Origin: a virus
Virus record (IMG/VR): IMGVR_UViG_3300037882_001492
Span: 54,191-118,190 of that record
Strand: one strand, 5' to 3'
DNA: 64,000 nt
Numbering within the stretch: position 1 is the first letter of the stretch; the number at the start of each line of letters is the position of its first letter. This document shows positions 24,614 through 34,310 of this stretch, in pieces. A program made the position numbers and the translations under genes. Under the pieces are notes generated by a model, which was not told the DNA's origin, did no database searches, and saw nothing but the letters and a program-made list of their open reading frames with translations.

Positions 24614-24636
24614 TTTACATTAGTTATTTAAACTAA

Positions 24637-26157
24637 TTAGCTTCTAAGAACTTGACCGAACGGAGTTGTTAAGTAGTTCGAATTCGCACCAATTACTCTG
24701 ATGATTCTGTAGAACTTCGATTCAGGAGTTACCGCTGTTTTGCCGTAGCGAGTAAGTAATCCTTTTCTTGGTTGGAAATCCTCAGGGTTAGTGATTGTTG
24801 GTCCCATTTGCAGCGGAATGTAAGGGCAGTAAATTACTCCTGCTTCCATTTCGTTGTTTCCTTTGTAACCCATCAGAATTTCGTCTTCTGGATACAGAGG
24901 ATCAATGTACACATCGAATTGACCTAACCATTTTCCTTTATACAGGATGTTTGTACCAAGTGTACCAGCCTCTTTCGATTCGATACCTCCTTCCAGTTTA
25001 GCAGCCGAATGCATGATTGCGGCCATGAAAGGAGAAGTTACAATCCAGTTACCCGGACCTCTTAAAGTAGTTTTGTAAATGTGCTGCGAAGCAAAGTTTA
25101 CCACACCAAGTAAGTTAGCGTACACATGTCCGATATGCTGTGGAGCAAATCCTAGAGCAGTTGTAGCAAAGTCAATCAGGAAAATGTTTCTTTCGGTACC
25201 ACTTGGGTTAGTTCCCAAAGTAGTCGCTGCGCTGTTAGCCGGATCTAATTCATACAAATACTTTCCACCTGTGAAGTCAATGCCGTCACTTGGGAAGTTA
25301 TTTGCGTTAGCCATATCAAGATAGCCGCGTTTAAATCCACCTACCGAACCAATATCATATGCAAGCGAACGCACATCTTCAATAAGTTCTCTGTCAATTT
25401 CTAGACGGACTTCGGAAGTTAACAGCGAAGTTAATTCACGCTCCAAATCTAAGTTATGATAAGCCTTAAGGTCTTGCTGTGCTTCGATTGTCCATAGCGC
25501 ACGGAACTTACGAGTTCTAGCGTTAACAGATTGCGTTTCGATATGAAGTGCAATTTCAGGAATGTTGCTTCCGCTCAAAACTTCACCAGCAGAGACAGAC
25601 CAAGGAGCATTATAACCAGCAGCAGTACCGCTAGGCCATCCAGCGATTCTACCACCTACTGTTGAAGAAGGGGGTAGATAATCTCCACCAATTTGTGTTA
25701 GTGAGCTAAAAGATTTCGATCCTGCACCCGCAGTATCAGTACTTGCTTCAAGCGCACCAATATTACCGTTTGGACCAGCTTCCATACCTCCATAAATCAT
25801 GTTGTATTTGCTGTAAACAGTTTGGTGAACACCGTTGTGTGATCTACGGTGACCCAGGTAAAATACTTGGGAAACCGGCCCTTGCATCGGTTGAGTACCG
25901 ACAATCTTGTTGGCGATTAATTGAGGGAAAATCCTACGAACGATTGGGAATGAAAACTTTTGGAAGGTACCTAACTGACCTACATGTGTAGCCTCAGTTA
26001 AAGGAATACCAGCTTCCGCTCTTTCATGGATAATGCTTCTCGCTTGGTTCTCAAGCAGGATAGCAGTATTTTCCAGAACAGTCTGGTTATCAATACCTCT
26101 TAAGATTTTTCCCCATTTTTTGACCAATTGGTCCATTTTCTTTTTATCGTGTTTCAT
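24637..26157 (-). CDS. gp23: major capsid protein, gp23 family
   Basis: 506 residues (T4 gp23: 521). HK97-fold protein of T4 type: the N-terminal helical part (to about residue 55) is the region normally removed by the gp21 protease; FPIVRRIFPQLIANKIVGTQPMQGP is the conserved start of the mature core. The C-terminus has LLTRYGKTAVTPESKFYRII, conserved in gp23. It forms the hexamers of the head. It follows scaffold and protease genes as in T4 and ends in a strong terminator. It probably needs the GroES-like protein for folding. Confidence 0.96.
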   Translation of the reverse strand: MKHDKKKMDQLVKKWGKILRGIDNQTVLENTAILLENQARSIIHERAEAGIPLTEATHVGQLGTFQKFSFPIVRRIFPQLIANKIVGTQPMQGPVSQVFYLGHRRSHNGVHQTVYSKYNMIYGGMEAGPNGNIGALEASTDTAGAGSKSFSSLTQIGGDYLPPSSTVGGRIAGWPSGTAAGYNAPWSVSAGEVLSGSNIPEIALHIETQSVNARTRKFRALWTIEAQQDLKAYHNLDLERELTSLLTSEVRLEIDRELIEDVRSLAYDIGSVGGFKRGYLDMANANNFPSDGIDFTGGKYLYELDPANSAATTLGTNPSGTERNIFLIDFATTALGFAPQHIGHVYANLLGVVNFASQHIYKTTLRGPGNWIVTSPFMAAIMHSAAKLEGGIESKEAGTLGTNILYKGKWLGQFDVYIDPLYPEDEILMGYKGNNEMEAGVIYCPYIPLQMGPTITNPEDFQPRKGLLTRYGKTAVTPESKFYRIIRVIGANSNYLTTPFGQVLRS

Positions 26158-26169
26158 GGGTTTTCTTTA

Positions 26170-26751
26170 TTAATCTAAATTTTTATTGAATGACATAACC
26201 TCTTCTGTTAAGAAGGGGTTAGTCCCAAAATCCGCATCATCATCAGATGCATTATCGTTTAAATTTTGGGCGACGATTACGGCTTTTCCACTAAAGTTTT
26301 TGCGTAAAGCCTTCGCATTTTCTTGAACTTGTTTAAGAAGTTCTTTATTTTTGCGCTCTAATGCTTTGTTATCTTTCGAAAGATTTTCAATAACTTCTCT
26401 CGCTTCTTGGATAACACCAACCATTTCTTCTTTTTCAGTTAAAAGAACATTGGTTTTTTCAGCGACCGCTTCATCAAGATGAATGCTTTCACCGATCTGT
26501 GGCTTAATAGCATTTACAATAAGTTGTAAAGTTTTCTCGGCTTCTGTTTTAGCATTAGCCTTGGCTGATTCACAAAGAGTATCGTATTGTTCTTTAAGAT
26601 AGACAGAAACCTGACGGCTCAATTTATCTTTGAAAACTTTAACTTCACTATCAATTTGTGATTCAAGCAACTGAACAATTTCAATTACAGCTTCGGCTGA
26701 AAAACCTTCCGGTAACAGCGCAATAAGCTTTTCTTTCAGTTTCTTATTCAT
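26170..26751 (-). CDS. gp22: prohead core scaffold, gp22-like
   Basis: 193 residues from ATG 26751 (a TTG two codons upstream is also in frame). Strongly helical, charged and coiled-coil-rich (KELLKQVQENAKAL and similar), with no globular domain, as in T4 gp22 (269). It lies between the protease and the capsid gene, the position of gene 22 in T4. The scaffold is degraded by gp21 during maturation. The name rests mainly on position and composition. Confidence 0.8.
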   Translation of the reverse strand: MNKKLKEKLIALLPEGFSAEAVIEIVQLLESQIDSEVKVFKDKLSRQVSVYLKEQYDTLCESAKANAKTEAEKTLQLIVNAIKPQIGESIHLDEAVAEKTNVLLTEKEEMVGVIQEAREVIENLSKDNKALERKNKELLKQVQENAKALRKNFSGKAVIVAQNLNDNASDDDADFGTNPFLTEEVMSFNKNLD

Positions 26752-26796
26752 AATCAAGTATATCTATGTTGTGGAAAAAGTGTATCTCAACTTTTT

Positions 26797-27405
26797 TTAT
26801 TTTCTATTCTTAATAGCAAATTTCAAGGCTGCAATAAAAGCTTCTTCTTTCTTTGCGGCCTCTAAACCTTTCTCAATGATTAAGGTTGACTCCTGAACCA
26901 TTTCAGGAATTGCAGACGAGAAAGATGGATCGGCAACGAAATCCCAACATTTAATTCTAAGATTATCGCCTACTTGATATTTCCCTTCTTGCAATGGAAT
27001 TAGATTCCCTGTCGCTCTAGAAGAAACTCCTACTTTAATACCTTCTTTAATAAGGTCTTTTACAATTCTTCCAGCATGAGTGTCCATTACAGCGAACTCA
27101 CCATAAACTTTATTACCTTCCATCCAAACTTTAGTTAATTTGTTGGCAGCGTTTTTAAGATTGATTGTAGGAGTATTAGGATGATCCAGTTCCCCTGTTA
27201 AATATCCTTCTTCGCTGATAATTTTAGAAAGTCTTTTAATTTCTGCCTCTAAGATTTTCTTAGGATAGATTCTATTGTTCTTATTTAAAACATCGGCTTC
27301 GGAAATCAATCCACGAAGAACCAAAGGTCCATCTTCTTTCTTACCTTCGGAGATAACTTCTTCCAATCCAAAGAAGTTCCAAAAATCATTTAATAGATTA
27401 CTCAT
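26797..27405 (-). CDS. gp21: prohead maturation protease, gp21 family
   Basis: 202 residues (T4 gp21: 212). Serine protease of the herpes/T4 prohead type: NRIYPKKILEAEI (44-56), GELDHPNTP (71-79, catalytic His75), MDTHAGRIVKDL (107-118) and GVSSRATGN (126-134, catalytic Ser). It cleaves scaffold and gp23. Start overlaps the preceding gene by 8 nt; scaffold and capsid genes follow. Confidence 0.93.
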   Translation of the reverse strand: MSNLLNDFWNFFGLEEVISEGKKEDGPLVLRGLISEADVLNKNNRIYPKKILEAEIKRLSKIISEEGYLTGELDHPNTPTINLKNAANKLTKVWMEGNKVYGEFAVMDTHAGRIVKDLIKEGIKVGVSSRATGNLIPLQEGKYQVGDNLRIKCWDFVADPSFSSAIPEMVQESTLIIEKGLEAAKKEEAFIAALKFAIKNRK

Positions 27406-27856
27406 ATTGTTTTAGTCGAGTTAATAAATCTGATTTAGCTTTTTTAACCTTTTTCTTCGGCTTTAAAGTAATCTTTTTAGGAGCTTTCTTTCCTGGCCCT
27501 GCCATATTAACTCCAATGGTTCCACAGGTTGTCATTTCTAAAACTTTAGAAATGATCTTTTTTGCTCTTTCCAGAACTTGAATTTCTTCTTCTGTTAGAA
27601 GTTTTGAATATTGAGTTTTATGTTTTGGAGCAGGCTTTTCTTCCTTACTCTCTCCAATAAAGAATTCAGGAACTTCAACATTAGATAAATCAGGAACATA
27701 GCGATGTTCAGGTGCTAAGTCATCTTCTTTAGAAGCGGCAAGTTTCGAGAGGGGTTTTTCAATAAACCCCTCTTCGTCTGTGATTCCGTGTTCTGTGAGA
27801 ATATCCCAAGCCGCTGATGAAATAGACCCTTCTTCAATATCTGGATCGTCATTCAT
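27398..27856 (-). CDS. putative prohead core / head protein
   Basis: 152 residues. An acidic N-terminal half and a very basic C-terminal tail (GKKAPKKITLKPKKKVKKAK) fit a small head or DNA-binding internal protein, comparable in place to T4 gp67/gp68 which precede gene 21. Overlaps gp21 by 8 nt and follows the acidic protein by 3 nt. No recognised family. Confidence 0.65.
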   Translation of the reverse strand: MNDDPDIEEGSISSAAWDILTEHGITDEEGFIEKPLSKLAASKEDDLAPEHRYVPDLSNVEVPEFFIGESKEEKPAPKHKTQYSKLLTEEEIQVLERAKKIISKVLEMTTCGTIGVNMAGPGKKAPKKITLKPKKKVKKAKSDLLTRLKQYE

Positions 27857-27859
27857 AGT

Positions 27860-28423
27860 TTACAGCTCCTTTAGAAACAATACTCCGTCAGCGTCATCTT
27901 CGTCTTCAACCATTTCAAGTTCCCCATCTTCATTTTCAGATACGGAAAGTGTAAGGTCGGCATCTTCTTCATTGTCAACGACTTCGTATTCAATACCATC
28001 AATTTCGACAGTAGCAGTTTCATCATTGTCACCTTCGTTTTCTTCCGACTCAACTAGCTTTACATAAACTTCACCAGTTGTTTCATCAAGACTGATTTCA
28101 TCCGAAAGAACATAAACTTGTTCGTCAATTTCTACTGTCTTAACGGGTTCGATTTCTTCTTGATTTAACGATTCAAAGATATTAGAATCCAATTCGAAAA
28201 TACGAGCGTACATATCGCCTTCTTCCGAAGTGATTACTTCGCTAGAAATTCCGAATAAGTATCCATCGTTTTCATAGAAATGTTCTGGTGCTTTTTCATT
28301 TTTCTCATCACCATTAACAAGTTCAGCTTCTTCTTGAGACGATTCGATTAAAGCGCCAACGAAAGAGTCAACAACTTCGCCATTTTCATTTAGAAAATTT
28401 TTCATTTTATTTTTAAGGGTCAT
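27860..28423 (-). CDS. very acidic protein, possible head core component
   Basis: 187 residues, dominated by Asp and Glu (for example EENEGDNDETATVEIDG and EDEDDADGVLF). Three related blocks of about 35-45 residues each begin with a strand (YLFGISSEV, QVYVLSDEI, IEYEVVDNE) and end in an acidic turn, so it may be an internal repeat of a small beta-unit. Overlaps the membrane protein gene by 11 nt. In the head operon; a core or electrostatic DNA-mimic role is conceivable but unproven. Confidence 0.65.
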   Translation of the reverse strand: MTLKNKMKNFLNENGEVVDSFVGALIESSQEEAELVNGDEKNEKAPEHFYENDGYLFGISSEVITSEEGDMYARIFELDSNIFESLNQEEIEPVKTVEIDEQVYVLSDEISLDETTGEVYVKLVESEENEGDNDETATVEIDGIEYEVVDNEEDADLTLSVSENEDGELEMVEDEDDADGVLFLKEL

Positions 28424-28661
28424 TCCTTAACCCTAACTTATCTATTACTTTAGTTAATGTCTCTTCTAATTTATTTGTTCTTTGGTAAGTTTCTTCCGCC
28501 CATTTTTTAGGTGCGGCGTTTCCAGCAATAAACCTAATCGCTTTTCCAAACCATTTTCTGCCTTTCTTAAATAACAAAGGAAGACCAAAGATTAACAATA
28601 TTATGTAAAAGACATATTTTAAAAATGTTTTAAAGATGCTTTCAATCCATGAAGATTTCAC
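28413..28661 (-). CDS. small membrane protein
   Basis: 82 residues with one clear membrane segment (FLKYVFYIILLIFGLPLLF, about 13-31) followed by basic residues (KKGRKWFGK), so the C-terminus is probably cytoplasmic. GTG start at 28661. It lies between the lipoprotein and the head genes. It could be a lysis, exclusion or membrane-docking protein; the positive charges after the segment speak against an i-spanin. Confidence 0.7.
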   Translation of the reverse strand: MKSSWIESIFKTFLKYVFYIILLIFGLPLLFKKGRKWFGKAIRFIAGNAAPKKWAEETYQRTNKLEETLTKVIDKLGLRNDP

Positions 28662-28676
28662 TTCGGATTTAAGAAC

Positions 28677-28979
28677 CTACCCTATTTTTTCATTAAAAGT
28701 ATCTGTTCTTGGAGCGGATGTATTAGTATAAATTACTGGATTTTGTGAAGTCGGATCAACATATACAACAGTAATTTCCTGTTCTGGTTCTGGATCGGGC
28801 ATAAAAGCATCCGCGGCTACATCGCCAATCATCGCTCCACCTATTGCGCCAATTGGACCCCCTAAAGACCCAACTGCGGCCCCGGCACCCACAAAGGCAG
28901 TTTGAGCCATATTGTTTCGTATTTGTGCAGAACAGCCTACAGAAAACAATAAAGTTAAAAATAATAAAATTGCCTTCAC
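28677..28979 (-). CDS. Gly-zipper lipoprotein
   Basis: 100 residues. Signal peptide with lipobox-like LFSVGC (Cys16), then AQIRNNMAQTAF and a glycine-zipper stretch VGAGAAVGSLGGPIGAIGGA of small residues, followed by a Pro/Asp/Thr-rich tail. Predicted to be anchored in a membrane (a Gram-negative type signal). GTG start at 28979 with a CTAAATA box 4 nt upstream. Possible roles: superinfection exclusion or lysis; it pairs with the membrane protein 16 nt downstream. Confidence 0.75.
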   Translation of the reverse strand: MKAILLFLTLLFSVGCSAQIRNNMAQTAFVGAGAAVGSLGGPIGAIGGAMIGDVAADAFMPDPEPEQEITVVYVDPTSQNPVIYTNTSAPRTDTFNEKIG

Positions 28980-28983
28980 ATAT

Positions 28984-28990
28984 TATTTAG
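28984..28990 (-). promoter_or_regulatory. CTAAATA box before lipoprotein gene (candidate late promoter)
   Basis: CTAAATA, 4 nt, GTG 28979. It overlaps the end of the upstream gene. It would start the transcript leading through the head genes. Confidence 0.4.
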
Positions 28991-30651
28991 TAAAATACAC
29001 CAATAACATAGGCTTTACATTGAACCGGATCGGATGAATCAGGTAAACCTTGAATTTGATATCTTAAATTAAATAACATGGAATCCAAATCTAAGTCAAC
29101 AGGCATAAAAGTTATTGAAGACTGTCTACCAACAACCCACGCCGACAAATCTGCAACCTCGTAATATACATTTATAGAGGGTTTTGTAACTTTTGTAATT
29201 AATCTCACAGAAGAATTATTGCTTCCTCCTGCTTTTAAATAAACATCTAAACGAACAACTAAACCACGAATCTTAGTAAGATCAATCGTTTCTGAATTAA
29301 AACTCGTATATGGAATTTCAATATTCAAATCTAAATCAGAAGTTCCCCGATAAGTAAATTCTGTTGTCTGCCCTCCCATAGCGGAATCAATTAAAAAGAT
29401 TGGTCCGGCCCTATCAAACAAATATGTTCCAATAGGCAAATCATCCTCTAATTTACTTATTCTTCCTTCATGGTTCCCTGGTGCAACAAGACCTGAACCT
29501 TTTACAATAGAGTTTCTTAAAGTCGCATAATCGGGATCAAGTCGAGTTAAAAATCTGTTTTTGATAGACGGTCTGTAAGAAACTGCGACCGCCTGTCTTT
29601 CATCAAAGGTCAGTTCAGCGGTTCTGAAAAATGGACGAATATCCATTAAATTTTCGGCGGGAATAAACCCCCCTTCAATATGACCAAAAGGTGTTAATAC
29701 ATATGCGATAGGCAAACAGAAAACACCTCTTTCAGCAAGTTGGGTTTGCGCCCATTCTGCTAATTGATCTTGGTCAGGAATATCAAAATCTTGAATTTCG
29801 AAACTATTGATTGGATCGTTTACCAAATCAATTGGTCGCCATTCATAGTTTTTAATATCTTCAACGGCAGGAATAGTTGTGTAACGAAGTTTATCTTCAA
29901 TTCCAGTAACTCCACCTTTCTTTTCATCTATAACATCAATTTCGTTAATGTCCTTAGATTGTTGATGAACTGTTCCCCCAACCAAATCTTCTCCGGTTTC
30001 GAATCTCTGTCCTGCTTTTCTACTTTCCGAGACATTGGCAGGGAAATCCAAGAAATAACCACCCTTAATCAGCCCCAGTTTCGGTTTAGCATTATCTTGA
30101 TCTTCGGCTGGATAGGCTTCTATGAAAAGCAAGTCCAAACGATATACAGGAGTTTTATTAGAACCTGTATCACCGCCCGGATAATCTTCTTGTGTAAAAG
30201 AAGGTATTGTAATATTTGGATCAATATTATTTTCTTGTAAGAGACGGACTAAAGCAGTTCTTCCAACGCCTCCTACTTTATCAGGATGATTTAAACCATA
30301 AGCAGAATCTTCTGGTTGGGCTTTAACATCGCCTCTTGAAAGTTCTCCTTGTTCACCTTTATTTTGTCTTTCCCCTAATCCTGTATAACGATCCGAAGGT
30401 GTATTGACTCTTGCAATAAAGTTTCCTGGTTTAACAAAAACTTTACCAGGAGACGACTCGCTAACATAAGGTTTTAAATCACCAAATAACTCCCGACCTG
30501 ATAAAGAATCAATTTGTGCCTTTAGTTGGTCTAGTTGAAATTGTAAGATTTCGTCATTTGTTAACAAATCTTTTAAAGGCAAGTTTTGAACTTGGTAATA
30601 AAAAGGATCAGATGGTAAATAAAATCTGATATTTGTAGTGACTCTGCTCAT
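28987..30651 (-). CDS. virion structural protein, probably tail fibre or baseplate associated
   Basis: 554 residues, not recognised. The N-terminal 70 residues include a short coiled coil (DEILQFQLDQLKAQIDSL), often a trimerisation or attachment part, followed by mostly beta-rich sequence and a C-terminal region that may be a jelly-roll (INVYYEVADLSAWVVG, ITFMPVDLDLDSM). Stop/start overlap with the beta-helix protein upstream. Last gene of the long tail/adhesin block. Confidence 0.7.
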   Translation of the reverse strand: MSRVTTNIRFYLPSDPFYYQVQNLPLKDLLTNDEILQFQLDQLKAQIDSLSGRELFGDLKPYVSESSPGKVFVKPGNFIARVNTPSDRYTGLGERQNKGEQGELSRGDVKAQPEDSAYGLNHPDKVGGVGRTALVRLLQENNIDPNITIPSFTQEDYPGGDTGSNKTPVYRLDLLFIEAYPAEDQDNAKPKLGLIKGGYFLDFPANVSESRKAGQRFETGEDLVGGTVHQQSKDINEIDVIDEKKGGVTGIEDKLRYTTIPAVEDIKNYEWRPIDLVNDPINSFEIQDFDIPDQDQLAEWAQTQLAERGVFCLPIAYVLTPFGHIEGGFIPAENLMDIRPFFRTAELTFDERQAVAVSYRPSIKNRFLTRLDPDYATLRNSIVKGSGLVAPGNHEGRISKLEDDLPIGTYLFDRAGPIFLIDSAMGGQTTEFTYRGTSDLDLNIEIPYTSFNSETIDLTKIRGLVVRLDVYLKAGGSNNSSVRLITKVTKPSINVYYEVADLSAWVVGRQSSITFMPVDLDLDSMLFNLRYQIQGLPDSSDPVQCKAYVIGVFY

Positions 30652-33600
30652 TATAGTAATTTATCTAGTTCGAATAAGTTAAGGGATCTGACCCCTACTC
30701 CGAAAGTGCTATCAGCCAAATGTCCGTCTCGTCCTTCACCGCCACCGTCAACCCTAGAACGATAAACCGATAATCCATTTACTTTCTTTAATGAAAGCTG
30801 TTTAGCGTTAGAAAAAATGTGCAATCCAGTTTCATCTAAGAAGTTTCTCATATATCCTTGCCATTCCATATGTAAAGGCGGAATTGAGAATGACGGGATA
30901 GCGGAAATCGAAACCGTGCTACTTGTTGAGTATTTAGCTGCAAGATACGCTGCTATTTCAGGAGCGATAGTTGCAGGAACACCAGCACCAGGAGCGGGAA
31001 TACCCCATCCAAAAATATCTTCAAAGGCACTTAAAGAAAGTCCAGAGATATCATTTCCTCCGTCAAGACCAATAATGCGTCTAAATGTATCCGATCCAGC
31101 AACCGAAGAAGCATCCATTACGAACATCATGTAACCTTGAGCATTAACTTGGTCAATAGGATAGCCTCCGGTGTCGCGTCCAATCGTAATATTTCCATTA
31201 GATTGATGATCTGCCGATACAGCAAACATTGATTTCAAGTCACCTCTATGACCTAGCATTAAACGATAAACACCCTGGTTTCTCCACGCATTATCGTTAT
31301 TATAGGTTGTCGCAGCACCGTACAGTCCAAAGTAATCTAGTGCTACACCGTTAGCCCATTTTCCAGCAGGTCCATGATATCCGTTAATTTCACAGATTCC
31401 TTTTGGATCACCGAAATTCAATCTCACATTAGACATGTGAATACGAGAAGTATCCGCAATATTCCAGATTTGAATCTGTGTTCCGATAGCAGACGGTGTG
31501 AAGTAGTCATTACACGGATCAGGATATCTTCCATAACCACTAATGTTATAACTGTGTTGTGCTAAAGCAGGATCAGAAATTGTAATTTTACCAGGAGATC
31601 CACCTGTATCAAATAAAGGTTTATTAGTATATGGATCGGTTCCTGCTGCTATCGCTCCGAAGTTTGTGTACCCTACAGAACTTAGAACAGAGACAGTTGG
31701 TCCTGGTTCAGATCCATAAGTTTCTAGTCCAGATCCAAGATAACTATAAATTACTCCTGAACATGAAGATGCCGGAACTGAATATAGGAAGTTAGTCATA
31801 TCAACATCAACATAACTATTTCCTACTGCGCGCAATACCATTCCACCTGCACAAATTGAAGAAGCACTTCCTGATGCGATTAATCTAGAACTTCTAGTAA
31901 ATGGAGTTGATCCGTCGGCTTCAAAGAATCCGCTCGCCGCTAATGCAGAAGTGAATGGATTAGGATAGAATTGAATATAACTATCTTGGTTGACGCTCTG
32001 CCAGATCGAACTTAAATCAGAGTCTTGGAAAGCGCCTGTATTCTTTCTTGGGAAGTTTGTTGTCGCTTCGCCAGACACAGTTCCTCCTAAGTTTTTGAAA
32101 ACGATTCCAGAGTTTTTACTTGCAATTAAACAAGCTCTTGTTGAGTGTAATTCGATCTTAGTTTGGTTACCAGATTCAGTTAGTCCGTATTTGAAAGTCT
32201 CTGGAATGAAATCTCCATCAGTTGTAGGAGTTTGGAAACTTACAATGGAGTTTTCCTCTACGAGAATTGGGACTCCAAAGCGAGAAACTTTTGTTGGACC
32301 TGTGATTTCAATTTCAGAATTTCCAACAGCAGCGAACGCAGCCGATTGCCACGAATCTACTAATCCAGCAACAGAGAAATCGCCTGCCGAGTCGGGTATC
32401 ATGCTTGCAACGGTACTTGAGCGTTTAGTTCCTCTTAAAGCGAGTTTCGAATTATTCGAAACATATGCGATCTTACCTTTAACGGGAGCGTTTGCCGAAG
32501 TTGCGAAACAGGCATTTACCAACTCGACAAAAGAACTATCAGAGATTCTAATAGAAGGAAGATCAAACAATGTTCCTGTATTAGATCCGTGGTTAGTCAT
32601 TGCAGACGCATAAGTAGCCGCATTTTCGTGACCTCCCCATGAACCAATATAGTCAGGAATTGAAGACAATCCTGTATAGTAAGGTTTAATATATGATCCC
32701 TTAGTTGCATATAAGTTAATACCATTTTGCGATACATGGTATGCAACTTTAGTTCCATCAGGGATTTGCGCGCTGATTTCATCACAACGGTAACCATAAG
32801 TGATTTGGGAATTTCTTAATTCAATGCCTTTTTCTTGGTTATCGTCTACAGTAAATTGCGGAGTGTTTATTGTGCTGTCTTCTAAGACAATACCGTTCTT
32901 ATTATTAAACGCATCCAATCGGCCAAGATAGTTACATTGTGATTGTTGGAAATGAATTCCTGTTTTAGTGTTTTGAAAACTTTGAAGAATACCAGTTGTT
33001 AAGTCTGTTCCACCGCCGTTTGCTTTTCCAGTCTCTTTTCTAGTTCCACCAGAAATAACGGATTTTAATGCTCTAATACCAACATCACAACGACTAGCAG
33101 CAACTAGGAATTTGTTGAAATTAGTGTCAGCAGTTACACCTAATGGGGTATCCAAGAACTCTAAATTAGAATTAATCAAATCAATACCTGCGCCATCAAT
33201 TGTTGAAGTGCGGCTACCGTCTGAATTTCTAGCGTAAATTCTATGGGCGATAAGACTTCCAAGAACGCCTACAGTAGAATTTTGAATTTTAATACCAGCT
33301 TTTTGTGTTCTTATTGCACCACAGTTCTCTAATAATATTTCAGATCCGGCGATATCAAATCCGTTTGCTGTAGAATGAATTAGTCCAGTCGAAGTATCGT
33401 CACTTTGAGCGCCGTCAACTAAAATTCCATCTAATTTGATCTTACCGTAACAGTTTCGAATCTTAACGGCACTACAGAAGTTTCCATAAATATTACCTAC
33501 AACCACATCTGCTGCTGCAATAACATCTCTTGCTGTCTCTAATGAGTCGCCTGTTCCCGCCTTTTGTTTAGCATTTAAATCGTAGTCAGCAATTGAGTTA

Positions 33601-34307
33601 TCGTTTGCAGAAGTATAAACAGCGCAATCAATAAAGTCATTAGAAGCGTTTGCTAAAGTAAAACCTAGTGCAAACTGAATTCTATCAGTTTCTTCTTCGG
33701 TATCTGGCCGTTTAGCAAATATGAATCTCCCCGAACTTGCTGTAAAATTTGAGTTATCAAATAAGAGATTTCCTACTCTTGTTGAACTTGCTTCATTATG
33801 GAAATATGACTTCGCGTAATTAGAAGTAATCCTTGTTAATGAAGGAACCGATCCAGCAGGAGAATGAGAAGCGTTTCCTACAGTTTCGACAACTCCTGAA
33901 CTTTCAAAGAAATGCAGCTTATTCTTAATGTGTAAGGCACCATTATCCCCAATTGTTGTAATACCGTCTAATTGAAGAGTCCCTAAATTACCATAATCAC
34001 AAATTTCTACAAATAAAGGGAAAGTTAATCTTTGTGGAATACGCCGAACAATATCGTCCCAATTATCATAAACTCCAATTGAATGATCTGCTGTTGACGA
34101 AAGAGTTAAGGTTGTGGGTTGATTTTCATCGCCAGGATATCCTAAAAACTGTCTTAAAAGATCGGTTCTTAAAAACAATTTAATTAAAGGAACATTGTCT
34201 TTTTCATAATTATAAAACGAACTTGCATCATGCAAGTACGATGATTCATAATCTGTTAAAAGAATATTAGAACCACTAGAGAGATTAAAATTGTTTAAAT
34301 TAGTCAT
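30651..34307 (-). CDS. large beta-helix tail fibre / tailspike-like protein
   Basis: 1218 residues. Residues about 110-800 show repeated short strands with Asn/Gly/Ser turns (for example GIRALKSVISGG, TGIHFQQSQCNYLG, NGIVLEDSTINTP, KGIELRNSQITYG), the look of a right-handed parallel beta-helix as in tailspikes and pectate lyases. The N-terminus (NLSSGSNILLTDYESSYLHDASSF) is probably the attachment part. It may bind or cut surface glycans; no catalytic residues can be named. Confidence 0.75.
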   Translation of the reverse strand: MTNLNNFNLSSGSNILLTDYESSYLHDASSFYNYEKDNVPLIKLFLRTDLLRQFLGYPGDENQPTTLTLSSTADHSIGVYDNWDDIVRRIPQRLTFPLFVEICDYGNLGTLQLDGITTIGDNGALHIKNKLHFFESSGVVETVGNASHSPAGSVPSLTRITSNYAKSYFHNEASSTRVGNLLFDNSNFTASSGRFIFAKRPDTEEETDRIQFALGFTLANASNDFIDCAVYTSANDNSIADYDLNAKQKAGTGDSLETARDVIAAADVVVGNIYGNFCSAVKIRNCYGKIKLDGILVDGAQSDDTSTGLIHSTANGFDIAGSEILLENCGAIRTQKAGIKIQNSTVGVLGSLIAHRIYARNSDGSRTSTIDGAGIDLINSNLEFLDTPLGVTADTNFNKFLVAASRCDVGIRALKSVISGGTRKETGKANGGGTDLTTGILQSFQNTKTGIHFQQSQCNYLGRLDAFNNKNGIVLEDSTINTPQFTVDDNQEKGIELRNSQITYGYRCDEISAQIPDGTKVAYHVSQNGINLYATKGSYIKPYYTGLSSIPDYIGSWGGHENAATYASAMTNHGSNTGTLFDLPSIRISDSSFVELVNACFATSANAPVKGKIAYVSNNSKLALRGTKRSSTVASMIPDSAGDFSVAGLVDSWQSAAFAAVGNSEIEITGPTKVSRFGVPILVEENSIVSFQTPTTDGDFIPETFKYGLTESGNQTKIELHSTRACLIASKNSGIVFKNLGGTVSGEATTNFPRKNTGAFQDSDLSSIWQSVNQDSYIQFYPNPFTSALAASGFFEADGSTPFTRSSRLIASGSASSICAGGMVLRAVGNSYVDVDMTNFLYSVPASSCSGVIYSYLGSGLETYGSEPGPTVSVLSSVGYTNFGAIAAGTDPYTNKPLFDTGGSPGKITISDPALAQHSYNISGYGRYPDPCNDYFTPSAIGTQIQIWNIADTSRIHMSNVRLNFGDPKGICEINGYHGPAGKWANGVALDYFGLYGAATTYNNDNAWRNQGVYRLMLGHRGDLKSMFAVSADHQSNGNITIGRDTGGYPIDQVNAQGYMMFVMDASSVAGSDTFRRIIGLDGGNDISGLSLSAFEDIFGWGIPAPGAGVPATIAPEIAAYLAAKYSTSSTVSISAIPSFSIPPLHMEWQGYMRNFLDETGLHIFSNAKQLSLKKVNGLSVYRSRVDGGGEGRDGHLADSTFGVGVRSLNLFELDKLL

Positions 34308-34310
34308 TGG

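Noticed and set aside
28413-28979. Spanin pair (membrane protein plus lipoprotein)
   Set aside because: The residues after the membrane segment are strongly basic, which suggests a cytoplasmic C-terminus, and no coiled coil or overlapping Rz1 arrangement is seen.
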